A stretch of 57,545 nucleotides of DNA from Fulvivirga sp. M361 (GTDB lineage: Bacteria; Bacteroidota; Bacteroidia; Cytophagales; Cyclobacteriaceae), in assembly GCF_007097395.1 (NCBI RefSeq), contig NZ_VKDC01000040.1, positions 1 to 57,545 on the forward strand. Direction: 5' to 3'. Positions 8,579 to 15,672 of the stretch are shown here, piece after piece. Positions within the stretch are counted from its first letter, which is position 1; every line of letters starts with the position of its first letter. The notes below the pieces were generated by a model, which was not told where the DNA came from, made no database searches, and was given only the letters and a program-made list of their open reading frames with translations. The position numbers and the translations under genes are program-made.

Positions 8579-9568
8579 TTGAAAGCATTATCCCTCGTTG
8601 AAAAAGGTAAAATTGAGATTGTTGATAAGCCAAAACCTACGTTAAAAACCGGACAGGTATTGGTTAAGGTTTTAGCAGCAGCGTTGAATAAAAGAGACCA
8701 GTTTATTCGGGAAGGAAAGTACCCTGGGATTAAGGTGGGTACTACACTCGGTTCCGATGCTGTGGGTATGGTGGAATCAGTGGGTGATGAGGTGGACACC
8801 TCGTGGATAGGGAAGACAGTTATGATCAACCCTAACATCAAATGGGGAGATAATCCGGAGGTACAATCACGTGAATATTCTATTCTCGGGCAGCCTGATG
8901 ACGGGACTTTTGCGGAATATGTGGCGGTGGAGGAAAGTCGTATTTATGAAAAGCCCGGCTATCTTAATTTGACGGAAGCTGCTGCATTTCCGCTCGCAGG
9001 GCTAACGGCTTACAGGGCCTGCTTTCATCATGGTCATATCACCGCTGACAAAAACGTTTTGATTTCCGGTTTTGGTGGTGGAGTAGCGCAGTTTGCATTT
9101 CAATTTGCAGTGGCAGAGGGTGCAAGGGTCTATGTCAGTTCGAGTAATGAAGAAAAACTTAAAAGAGCTTTAGACATGGGGGCTGTCGGGAGCTTTAATT
9201 ATAACGAGGAGTGGAATAAAAACCTATGGCAAACACGGGGAGGCTTTGACCTGGTCATTGACAGTGCAGGAGGAGATCAGATCAACCAGTTCATTAAAAT
9301 GATGCGTCCGGCGGGGCGGATTGTTTTTTATGGTGCTACCAATGGGTTACCTGCTAACCTGGACCTCTATCGAATGTTCTGGAATCAGATCACGTTACAA
9401 GGCTCTACCATGGGAAGTGATCAGGAGTATGAAAAGATGCTGGACTTTATTGAAGATAAAAAAATAAAGCCATTAATAGACTCGGCCCGCCCGTTTGACG
9501 AAATAATTTCGGCATTTGATGACATGGCAAATAATTCGAAACTTGGGAAATTAGTAATTGAATTGTAA
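8579..9568 (+). CDS. Zinc-independent medium-chain dehydrogenase/reductase (quinone oxidoreductase-like)
   Basis: A 329-residue NADPH-dependent oxidoreductase of the MDR superfamily, quinone oxidoreductase (QOR) branch. It has the GroES-like N-terminal domain (KALSLVEKGKIEIVDKPKP, GSDAVGMVESVGDEV) and a Rossmann domain whose nucleotide-binding glycines appear as ISGFGGGVAQFAFQFA near residue 160. Like other QOR-type members it lacks the catalytic-zinc Cys and the structural four-Cys loop. Physiological substrate unknown; enone, quinone or crotonyl-CoA-type reductases all share this architecture. The start codon is TTG at 8579, chosen because MKAL is the standard N-terminus of the family. It stands alone, 250 bp after dnaB, with a run of A/T palindromes upstream (for example 8459-8475). 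Confidence 0.88.
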   Translation: MKALSLVEKGKIEIVDKPKPTLKTGQVLVKVLAAALNKRDQFIREGKYPGIKVGTTLGSDAVGMVESVGDEVDTSWIGKTVMINPNIKWGDNPEVQSREYSILGQPDDGTFAEYVAVEESRIYEKPGYLNLTEAAAFPLAGLTAYRACFHHGHITADKNVLISGFGGGVAQFAFQFAVAEGARVYVSSSNEEKLKRALDMGAVGSFNYNEEWNKNLWQTRGGFDLVIDSAGGDQINQFIKMMRPAGRIVFYGATNGLPANLDLYRMFWNQITLQGSTMGSDQEYEKMLDFIEDKKIKPLIDSARPFDEIISAFDDMANNSKLGKLVIEL

Positions 9569-9612
9569 CTATAAGTATTGGTATGTAACTTCCTGATATT
9601 AAATTATATATA

Positions 9613-9645
9613 TTTTAAAATACTAAAAATTTTAGTATTTTAAAA
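9613..9645. repeat. 33-bp perfect palindrome between convergent genes
   Basis: The left arm TTTTAAAATACTAAAA (9613-9628) and its exact reverse complement (9630-9645) flank one A. It lies between the convergent dehydrogenase and TPR genes and could act as a weak two-way terminator, although it holds only one C-G pair. Its core, 9622-9636, fits ACTAA-N5-TTAGT, the motif found twice before the S24 repressor genes. Confidence 0.6.
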
Positions 9646-9699
9646 ATGATGTTTTGCCATAAGTAACCGCTTTGTATGAGGTAGGTGTCTTGCCCTTAT

Positions 9700-10047
9700 T
9701 TAATCATCAAATAGAAATTCATTATAGGCATTTTGCAATTCACGTAAGGCGAGTGAATTACCTTGGGCCCTGGCCAGTTGTATCCCTTTTTTGAAAGTGC
9801 TTTCAGCTTCATCGTCCCTGTCAAGCTCAATATAGAGGTTTGCACAATGATAATAAGTAGGTAAATATTCCGGGTGTTGCTCCAGGAGTTGTTCATAATA
9901 CTGTTGCGCTTTTTCAGGAGAATTTGTCCTATATTCGGTAGCAATTGCATACAGGTTGAAAGGGTCATTTGGGTCGTTTTTAAGGTACTCTAAAAGAAGG
10001 CTTAAGCGTTGCGAATTCATCTGAGATACAATTTTTATTTGCTCCAT
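9700..10047 (-). CDS. Small TPR-repeat protein
   Basis: A 115-residue soluble protein made of about two and a half tetratricopeptide repeats: PFNLYAIATEYRTNSPEKAQQYYEQLLEQHPEYLPTYY (written here in two TPR helices pairs, residues about 28-65) and the following LYIELDRDDEAESTFKKG unit. Such proteins are protein-binding adaptors; the partner is unknown. The ATG at 10047 is used; an internal ATG at 10020 gives the start MNSQRLSLLLEYL, which looks more like the conserved part and may be the real one. A perfect minus-strand -7 box lies 19 bp before 10047. Divergent from etfB, sharing a palindromic site with it. Confidence 0.8.
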   Translation of the reverse strand: MEQIKIVSQMNSQRLSLLLEYLKNDPNDPFNLYAIATEYRTNSPEKAQQYYEQLLEQHPEYLPTYYHCANLYIELDRDDEAESTFKKGIQLARAQGNSLALRELQNAYNEFLFDD

Positions 10048-10065
10048 TATTCATTATCTTCACGG

Positions 10066-10084
10066 CAAAAATAATCTGATTATT
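10066..10084. promoter_or_regulatory. Promoter box overlapping a 15-bp palindrome, TPR gene/etfB intergenic region
   Basis: On the minus strand 10073-10066 reads TATTTTTG, a perfect -7 box for the TPR gene. It overlaps the palindrome AATAATC-T-GATTATT (10070-10084), centred between the two divergent genes and 27 bp before the etfB start. A protein bound here would cover the TPR promoter and lie close to the etfB start. Confidence 0.45.
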
Positions 10085-10110
10085 AGAAGTTTTTTAACCT
10101 TTTTTATTTA

Positions 10111-10848
10111 ATGAAGATATTAGTTTGTATCACGCATGTCCCTGATACTACTTCTCGGATAGCATTCACAGATGGCGATAAGAAATTTGATTCTAATGGG
10201 GTTCAATACATTATAGGGCCTTATGACGATTATGCATTGGCAAGAGCGGTGGAATTAAAAGAGCAGTTAGGGGGATCGATCACTGTATTGAATGTTGGAG
10301 AAGCGGAAACAGAGCCTACCATTAGAAAAGCTTTGGCCATAGGAGCTGATGATGCCATTCGGGTAAATGCGGAACCTGCAGACTCTCTTTTCGTAGCTAA
10401 GCAAATTGCCGCACAGGCTAAAGAAGGTGGATACGATCTGATATTGATGGGCAGAGAATCCATCGACTTCAATGGTGGTATGGTTCATGGTATGGTCGGT
10501 GAGATACTTGGGATACCGTCCATCTCTCCCGTAATGACACTGGATATAGAAGGCGATAGTGCCAAAATGTCAAGAGAAATAGAGGGGGGTAAAGAATACA
10601 TAGAAGTTAAAATGCCTTTTGTGGCTGGATGTCAGGAGCCTATTGCAGAATGGAAAATACCGAATATGCGAGGGATCATGTCGGCAAGGACGAAGCCTTT
10701 GAATGTCATTGAACCAGTGGATAACGAAACAGGTACCCAGCTGGAGAATTTTGAGCTTCCTCCTGCTAAGGGAGCTGTTAAAATGATTGACCTGGACAAT
10801 GTTTCCGAGTTGGTCGGTCTTTTGAAAAATGAGGCGAAAGTAATTTAA
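10111..10848 (+). CDS. etfB: Electron transfer flavoprotein subunit beta
   Basis: Beta subunit of the heterodimeric electron transfer flavoprotein, which takes electrons from acyl-CoA and related dehydrogenases and passes them to the quinone pool through ETF:quinone oxidoreductase. The 245 residues begin MKILVCITHVPDTTSRIAF and contain the AMP-binding pattern around VLNVGEAETEPTIRKALAIGADDAIRV and the DLILMGRESIDFNGGMVHGMVGEILG signature near residues 110-135. It is the first gene of an apparent four-gene run; etfA starts 27 bp downstream. The beta-oxidation dehydrogenases it serves are not in the window. Confidence 0.96.
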   Translation: MKILVCITHVPDTTSRIAFTDGDKKFDSNGVQYIIGPYDDYALARAVELKEQLGGSITVLNVGEAETEPTIRKALAIGADDAIRVNAEPADSLFVAKQIAAQAKEGGYDLILMGRESIDFNGGMVHGMVGEILGIPSISPVMTLDIEGDSAKMSREIEGGKEYIEVKMPFVAGCQEPIAEWKIPNMRGIMSARTKPLNVIEPVDNETGTQLENFELPPAKGAVKMIDLDNVSELVGLLKNEAKVI

Positions 10849-10875
10849 TTTAGGGTAAGATTTAAAACATTAGAA

Positions 10876-11832
10876 ATGGCAACACTTGTTTTTGTAGAAA
10901 GTGCGGACGGAAAAATTAAGAAAACCTCATTAGAAGCCATAGCTTATGCTTCCGGTATGGGAGGGGAAGTCGTGGCATTAGCACTGGGGTCAGAGACTGC
11001 CCCGGCAGCATTAGAGGCGCTAGGTAACTATGGTGCCAAGAGCGTATTACATGTAGCGGATGAACGTTTAAATGAAGGTGTGATACAGGCGTATGCAAGT
11101 GCAATTAGTCAGGCTATGGATAAGGCATCGGCTGATACACTTGTGCTGGCTAACTCTTCCCTGGGTAACCCTGTGTCAGCCAGAGTTGCCATAAAACAGA
11201 ATGCCAGCCTGGTATCCAATGTAACAGAGCTGCCGGATACGTCTGTTGGATTCAAAGTAAAACGAAGTATTTATACCGGAAAAGCTTTCGCAGTGGTTGA
11301 GCTTACCAAGGGAAAAAAAATACTTGCCATCAAAAAGAATGCTGCCGAAGCGAAAGAAGTGGGAGGAACTGCTTCTGTTGAGGCTTTTACTCCTGAGCTT
11401 GGAGATGCTGATTTTGGGGCAAACATTACAGGTGTAGACAAAGCGACCGGAGAGGTGCTCCTACCGGAAGCAGAGATCGTTGTTTCAGGAGGCAGGGGAT
11501 TAAAAGGCCCTGAAAACTGGGGTATGATAGAAGAGCTTGCTTCAACGTTGGGAGCGGCGACAGGATGTAGTAAGCCCGTTTCTGACATCGGATGGAGGCC
11601 ACATCATGAACATGTTGGGCAAACTGGTGTTAAAGTAAGTCCGCAGTTGTATATTGCTGTTGGAATTTCAGGGGCGATACAGCATTTAGCCGGAGTGAAT
11701 AGTTCAAAATATATAGTAGTAGTTAACAAGGACCCCGAAGCTCCTTTCTTTAAGGCCGCCGACTACGGTATAGCGGGAGATGCATTCGAGGTAATCCCTA
11801 AACTAACAGAAGCCTTGAAGGCAGCACAGTAA
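10876..11832 (+). CDS. etfA: Electron transfer flavoprotein subunit alpha
   Basis: Alpha subunit of ETF, which binds the redox-active FAD. At 318 residues it has the normal length. The C-terminal FAD domain is clear: VVSGGRGLKGPENWGMIEELA, then GCSKPVSDIGWRPHHEHVGQTG, then YIAVGISGAIQHLAGV and the closing VVNKDPEAPFFKAADYGIAGD motif. The N-terminal half is the usual weakly conserved alpha/beta domain. It follows etfB directly and is followed at 4 bp by the nuclease gene, so translation is probably coupled. Confidence 0.96.
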   Translation: MATLVFVESADGKIKKTSLEAIAYASGMGGEVVALALGSETAPAALEALGNYGAKSVLHVADERLNEGVIQAYASAISQAMDKASADTLVLANSSLGNPVSARVAIKQNASLVSNVTELPDTSVGFKVKRSIYTGKAFAVVELTKGKKILAIKKNAAEAKEVGGTASVEAFTPELGDADFGANITGVDKATGEVLLPEAEIVVSGGRGLKGPENWGMIEELASTLGAATGCSKPVSDIGWRPHHEHVGQTGVKVSPQLYIAVGISGAIQHLAGVNSSKYIVVVNKDPEAPFFKAADYGIAGDAFEVIPKLTEALKAAQ

Positions 11833-11836
11833 ATCC

Positions 11837-12436
11837 GTGGAGAAGATAAAGCTAGAAATATTAGGCCTTTCATCGAGTCAATCACAATCTGGTTCGTTTG
11901 CATTGGTATTAGGAGAAACCGAAGGTAATCGTCGTTTACCCATCATCATAGGCATGTTTGAAGCTCAAGCTATCGCTATTGAAATTGAGAAGATCATACC
12001 TAACCGGCCGATGACCCATGATCTTTTCAAATCGTTTGCGCATAGTTTTGACTATAAAGTGGAGGAGATCATAATCTCTGATTTGAAAGAAGGAGTGTTT
12101 TTTGCCAAGATTATCTGTAATAACGGTGACAAAACGATTGAGGTAGATGCTCGTCCGTCAGATGCTATAGCCATAGGGTTGAGGTTTGACTCACCAATTT
12201 ATACCTATGAAGCAATATTAGCCGAAGCAGGGATTGTACTTACAGATGAAAATGAAGATGAAATTGCCGAATTAAAAAGTGAGGTAAAAACCGAGCAAGC
12301 CCCGACTAAGAAGAAAGCGGATGATCTCAAAAACCAATCAGTAGATAAGCTTAATGAGCTTCTGAAAGATGCGATTGATAATGAGGATTATGAAAAAGCC
12401 GCTAAAATCAGAGACGAACTGAGCAGGCGCAACTAG
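11837..12436 (+). CDS. Bifunctional nuclease family protein (DUF151) with C-terminal UVR motif
   Basis: A 199-residue protein with a bifunctional nuclease domain (BFN, DUF151; residues about 1-135: LGLSSSQSQSGSFALVLGETEGNRRLPIIIGMFEAQAI begins it, written here only as its landmark) and a UvrB/UvrC-type motif at 170-199 (LLKDAIDNEDYEKAAKIRDEL). Between them is a charged linker. Plant and bacterial BFN proteins have been reported to cut RNA and DNA; the UVR helix pair usually binds a partner protein. The start is GTG at 11837, 4 bp after the etfA stop, which gives the family's normal beginning MEKIKLEILGL. Its cotranscription with etfAB is seen by spacing; the functional reason is not known to me. 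Confidence 0.88.
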   Translation: MEKIKLEILGLSSSQSQSGSFALVLGETEGNRRLPIIIGMFEAQAIAIEIEKIIPNRPMTHDLFKSFAHSFDYKVEEIIISDLKEGVFFAKIICNNGDKTIEVDARPSDAIAIGLRFDSPIYTYEAILAEAGIVLTDENEDEIAELKSEVKTEQAPTKKKADDLKNQSVDKLNELLKDAIDNEDYEKAAKIRDELSRRN

Positions 12437-12455
12437 CCCCTGGTTATCAGAATCA

Positions 12456-13742
12456 ATGGATTATATCAGAGGGATAATCGGTCTGGCCTTTTTAGTAGGG
12501 GTCGCCTATCTGTTCTCTGCGAATAAGAAAAAGGTAGACTGGCGATTGGTTTTGGTGGGCCTTGGTTTACAGATCATATTTGCCCTCCTTATCACGAAAG
12601 TAAGTTTCGTAGCCTCAGGCTTTGATTTTATCAGTGAAAAGTTTGTTAAATTCCTTAGTTTCTCAACAGATGGCGCCAAGTTTCTATTTGGTGATCTGGC
12701 TACCAACAAGCTTGGATTTATATTCGCCTTTCAGGTGTTGCCAACCGTGATTTTTTTCTCAACGGTTTCTGCGGGTCTTTATTACCTGGGTGTTTTACAA
12801 AAGATCGTTTTTGGTATAGCGTGGCTTATGGCTCGTACAATGAGGTTAAGCGGGGCAGAGAGCCTTTCCGCCGCAGGTAATATTTTTTTAGGACAGACGG
12901 AGGCGCCATTACTCGTGCGTCCGTTTGTGAAGAACATGACCACCTCAGAGTTAATGTGCCTTATGACGGGTGGTATGGCTACCATAGCAGGTGGTGTTTT
13001 AGCAGGCTACGTAGCGTTTCTGGGTGGTGATGATCCTGTAGAAAGGGCCAAGTATGCTGCCTATCTACTCAGCGCTTCTATTATGAACGCTCCGGCTGCC
13101 ATAGTACTGGCTAAGATCATTCTGCCGGAGACCAGGCAGGATGAAATAGATACAGAGCTTAAGGTAACGAAAGATTCACTTGGCGTAAATCTTATTGATG
13201 CGCTGGCCAGGGGAGCGGCAGACGGGCTTAAGTTAGCCCTCAATATTGGAGCGATGTTACTGGCGTTCATTGCTGTGATTTTTGCACTTAACTGGATATT
13301 GGTAGATGGTATAGGTTCCTGGACCGGACTAAATGCCTATGTAAGGGAAAGTACCCATGGAGTATTTGAAGGATTTTCACTTGAATATATTCTAGGTCAG
13401 ATATTTCGCCTGTTTGCCTTCGTAATGGGTGTGGAGTGGTCAGAAGCTATCAAGGTAGGTAGCTTGTTAGGACAAAAGATCGTGGTCAATGAGTTTGTGG
13501 CTTACCTGAGCCTGGCAGAATTTAAGCAGGCCGGTGTGCTGGGAGAAAAGGCCATTGTCATTTCAACATATGCCTTATGCGGTTTTGCTAACTTCAGCTC
13601 CATCGCCATCCAGATAGGTGGAATAGGAGGTATGGCTCCCAGTAGGCAAGGTGACCTCTCACGGCTTGGGTTTAGAGCATTACTGGCAGCTACCTTGGCT
13701 ACCATGATGACGGCTACTATTGCCGGGGCTCTGTTTGGATGA
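12456..13742 (+). CDS. Concentrative nucleoside transporter (NupC/CNT family)
   Basis: A 428-residue inner-membrane symporter that imports nucleosides using an H+ or Na+ gradient. The family pattern is clear: an N-terminal pair of membrane segments, the gate region LSAAGNIFLGQTEAPLLVRPF (only the central part is diagnostic: GQTEAPLLVRP), the MTGGMATIAGGVLAGYV segment, the Ser/Asn-Ala-Pro-Ala element (SIMNAPAAIVLAKI), and the terminal CGFANFSSIAIQIGGIGGMAP block. Sodium dependence is common in bacteria with this sequence type but cannot be proved here. Last gene of the etfB run, 19 bp after the nuclease gene. Confidence 0.92.
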   Translation: MDYIRGIIGLAFLVGVAYLFSANKKKVDWRLVLVGLGLQIIFALLITKVSFVASGFDFISEKFVKFLSFSTDGAKFLFGDLATNKLGFIFAFQVLPTVIFFSTVSAGLYYLGVLQKIVFGIAWLMARTMRLSGAESLSAAGNIFLGQTEAPLLVRPFVKNMTTSELMCLMTGGMATIAGGVLAGYVAFLGGDDPVERAKYAAYLLSASIMNAPAAIVLAKIILPETRQDEIDTELKVTKDSLGVNLIDALARGAADGLKLALNIGAMLLAFIAVIFALNWILVDGIGSWTGLNAYVRESTHGVFEGFSLEYILGQIFRLFAFVMGVEWSEAIKVGSLLGQKIVVNEFVAYLSLAEFKQAGVLGEKAIVISTYALCGFANFSSIAIQIGGIGGMAPSRQGDLSRLGFRALLAATLATMMTATIAGALFG

Positions 13743-14030
13743 CTTCAAGTTTAACTTGTGGCGAAAAGAATAGTTATACTACTTTATCTTTTATAATGTG
13801 GTAATTTGATACGCTTGGGTGTACTTTAAGAATCGAGTCATACAGCTTTCTGGCTATATTCATTACGAACAGTTATTACCCACATGAACAATAATCACTG
13901 CAATTGTTTAAGTGATGTCCAGATACTATTGGTTCATCAACAAAATTGGAATTCAGGTGATGAAATGAAGGAGTTGCAAAACATGTTTTACATCCCTGCA
14001 TTGATATCTTATTCAGCTAGGAATTAAAAA
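13743..14030. other. Gene-free stretch between nupC and the GDSL lipoprotein gene
   Basis: About 290 bp before the terminator. A small inverted repeat CAAGT-TTA-ACTTG (13746-13758) follows the nupC stop directly. Otherwise I see no coding potential, tRNA, repeat family or promoter box here. Confidence 0.6.
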
Positions 14031-14060
14031 AAAGAGGCTTTGTGATGAGAAAGCCTCTTT
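14031..14060. terminator. Strong hairpin terminator after the GDSL lipoprotein gene
   Basis: AAAGAGGCTT (14031-14040) pairs perfectly with AAGCCTCTTT (14051-14060) around a 10-nt loop. On the minus strand the stem runs into eight T, so it terminates the TonB receptor/lipoprotein run; it may also stop transcripts from nupC. Confidence 0.85.
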
Positions 14061-14085
14061 CAAACAAGATATGATTAGTGTTTAT

Positions 14086-15654
14086 TTAGTCAGTAGATAT
14101 CAGCACTGTCCTGTAGGTTTGTATATCTACTTTTGGTATGCTAGCTCCAAATTCACGGTTAATCAAATCGATCAATTCATTGGTTACTATAGCATTGCCT
14201 CTTGGGTTAATATGTACTCCATCAGTAGAAAAAACACCACTAGGTCTAAAATCAGGAGAGTGTGGAATTCCGTCAACCACAATTCCTACTTCTCCATCAC
14301 TAAGACCTACCAGGTCTAAGAATAGTGGGTTAATATCATACAGTTTTAATCGATCGCTATTCTGTGCTACTAAGGTTGCAATGGTAGTATTGAAGGCGAT
14401 AGCTCTTTCTGTAATTGTCGTAATTTCTTCTTTAGTTAAAACGAATTCATCACCCAAAGGGGTGGCAGGAGAGATACCTGTGCCTTTAGGGATTTCTTGT
14501 GAAGCAGGAAAAGGAAGAAGTTCACCGGTTCCAGGTGTTGGGTCTATGTTCCGCACTTTAGGAATGACCAGCATGTTACCCATATCGTCAATCGGTACTG
14601 CTGCATCAGACAGGCTGAGGTCCTCTATTACCAGAGGATAATTATCAAGGTCCGTATTAAGAGTTGGTCTTAATAGAGCTGCTTTTTGTTCATCACTTAA
14701 ACCAGGGTTTGCCTGTACTCCCATATTCCAACCATTGATCGCGGTGTTTAACTGTGTAAGTCCAGCGCTTAATTCAGCTCTGGAAGCTTCAGGGACGGAT
14801 ACGACCCGAGGTACTGCCTGAAAAAATGGAATAGTTGTTACTGGAGGAATGTTGATGACAATCCCGTTTGCTTCAGTATTTGAGAGTAGTGTATTGATCA
14901 ACGATTCATATTGAGCGTCAAAAGCTGTCGGAGAAGTAAAAATTGCTTCATTTGATGCACCGGAAATCGCATAACCCAGTACATCATTGTTACCTATCCA
15001 AAGTGTAAAAAAAGTAGGCTGCCGGGTGATGGCGTCACCTAGGATGGTAGAAACACCTGGATTGGAAGCAAACCTGGCATATAAACCGTTGTATAACGGA
15101 TTTCCTTCGGCAGGTCCGCCAGTTGCCGGAGAAAGTACCTGGCCTAATAAAACACCAGGTACTCCAAAATTATTTAAAGTACCTTTATCACCAGTGAAAG
15201 GTGTAGGAAGTTCGCCATCCTCCAGTGCTTTTGGGCCAGCGTCTGATGTGCTGGGGTCATTATCGAGGTCTAAATCCAGTACCAATCGTCCCCGGATAAG
15301 GCCCATGCCCAAGTCAGAAAAAGCACTGTTAAAACCATTGTTAGAATTAATATCAGGTTGATTGAATGCTCCACCACCCACTCCCTCAACACGAAACTGA
15401 CCGGCTAAGATATTCGGGAAGGAGTTTTGCTGTCCATCCGTATAGAGTGCATTATCCATAAATCCTGCTGTCAGTGAATTACCTATGGAAACATAAGTCG
15501 TAAAGTCAGCAGCACCAGACTCCCCTGTCGGAATTTCTTCCCCAGGTAATGGGTTATCTGCTTTTCGTTCGTCTATTAGGTCCTCTTCTGAGTCACATGC
15601 ATTGAATGCTAAACTAACAGCCGCAAGTATGAGTATGTAATATATTTTTTTCAT
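14086..15654 (-). CDS. SGNH/GDSL-family hydrolase, lipoprotein
   Basis: A 522-residue lipoprotein with a GDSL esterase/lipase domain. Residues 1-20 are a lipoprotein signal with Cys20 (AFNACDS). The SGNH blocks are present: block I IGNSLTAG with the nucleophile Ser60, block III LWIGNNDVLGYA with the GxN asparagine, and block V DGVHINPRG carrying the catalytic Asp/His near residue 485. The protein is more than twice the size of a minimal GDSL esterase because of loops between blocks. It begins 18 bp downstream of the TonB-dependent receptor gene, so the pair probably works at the outer-membrane surface, with the lipoprotein freeing or binding a ligand for import. This pairing replaces the SusD-type lipoprotein; it does not look like SusD. 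Confidence 0.85.
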   Translation of the reverse strand: MKKIYYILILAAVSLAFNACDSEEDLIDERKADNPLPGEEIPTGESGAADFTTYVSIGNSLTAGFMDNALYTDGQQNSFPNILAGQFRVEGVGGGAFNQPDINSNNGFNSAFSDLGMGLIRGRLVLDLDLDNDPSTSDAGPKALEDGELPTPFTGDKGTLNNFGVPGVLLGQVLSPATGGPAEGNPLYNGLYARFASNPGVSTILGDAITRQPTFFTLWIGNNDVLGYAISGASNEAIFTSPTAFDAQYESLINTLLSNTEANGIVINIPPVTTIPFFQAVPRVVSVPEASRAELSAGLTQLNTAINGWNMGVQANPGLSDEQKAALLRPTLNTDLDNYPLVIEDLSLSDAAVPIDDMGNMLVIPKVRNIDPTPGTGELLPFPASQEIPKGTGISPATPLGDEFVLTKEEITTITERAIAFNTTIATLVAQNSDRLKLYDINPLFLDLVGLSDGEVGIVVDGIPHSPDFRPSGVFSTDGVHINPRGNAIVTNELIDLINREFGASIPKVDIQTYRTVLISTD

Positions 15655-15672
15655 TTCAGTACAAGGTTTGAA

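Noticed and set aside
14086-15654. SusD-like nutrient-binding lipoprotein
   Set aside because: The SGNH catalytic blocks are present and no TPR-type SusD helices are visible.
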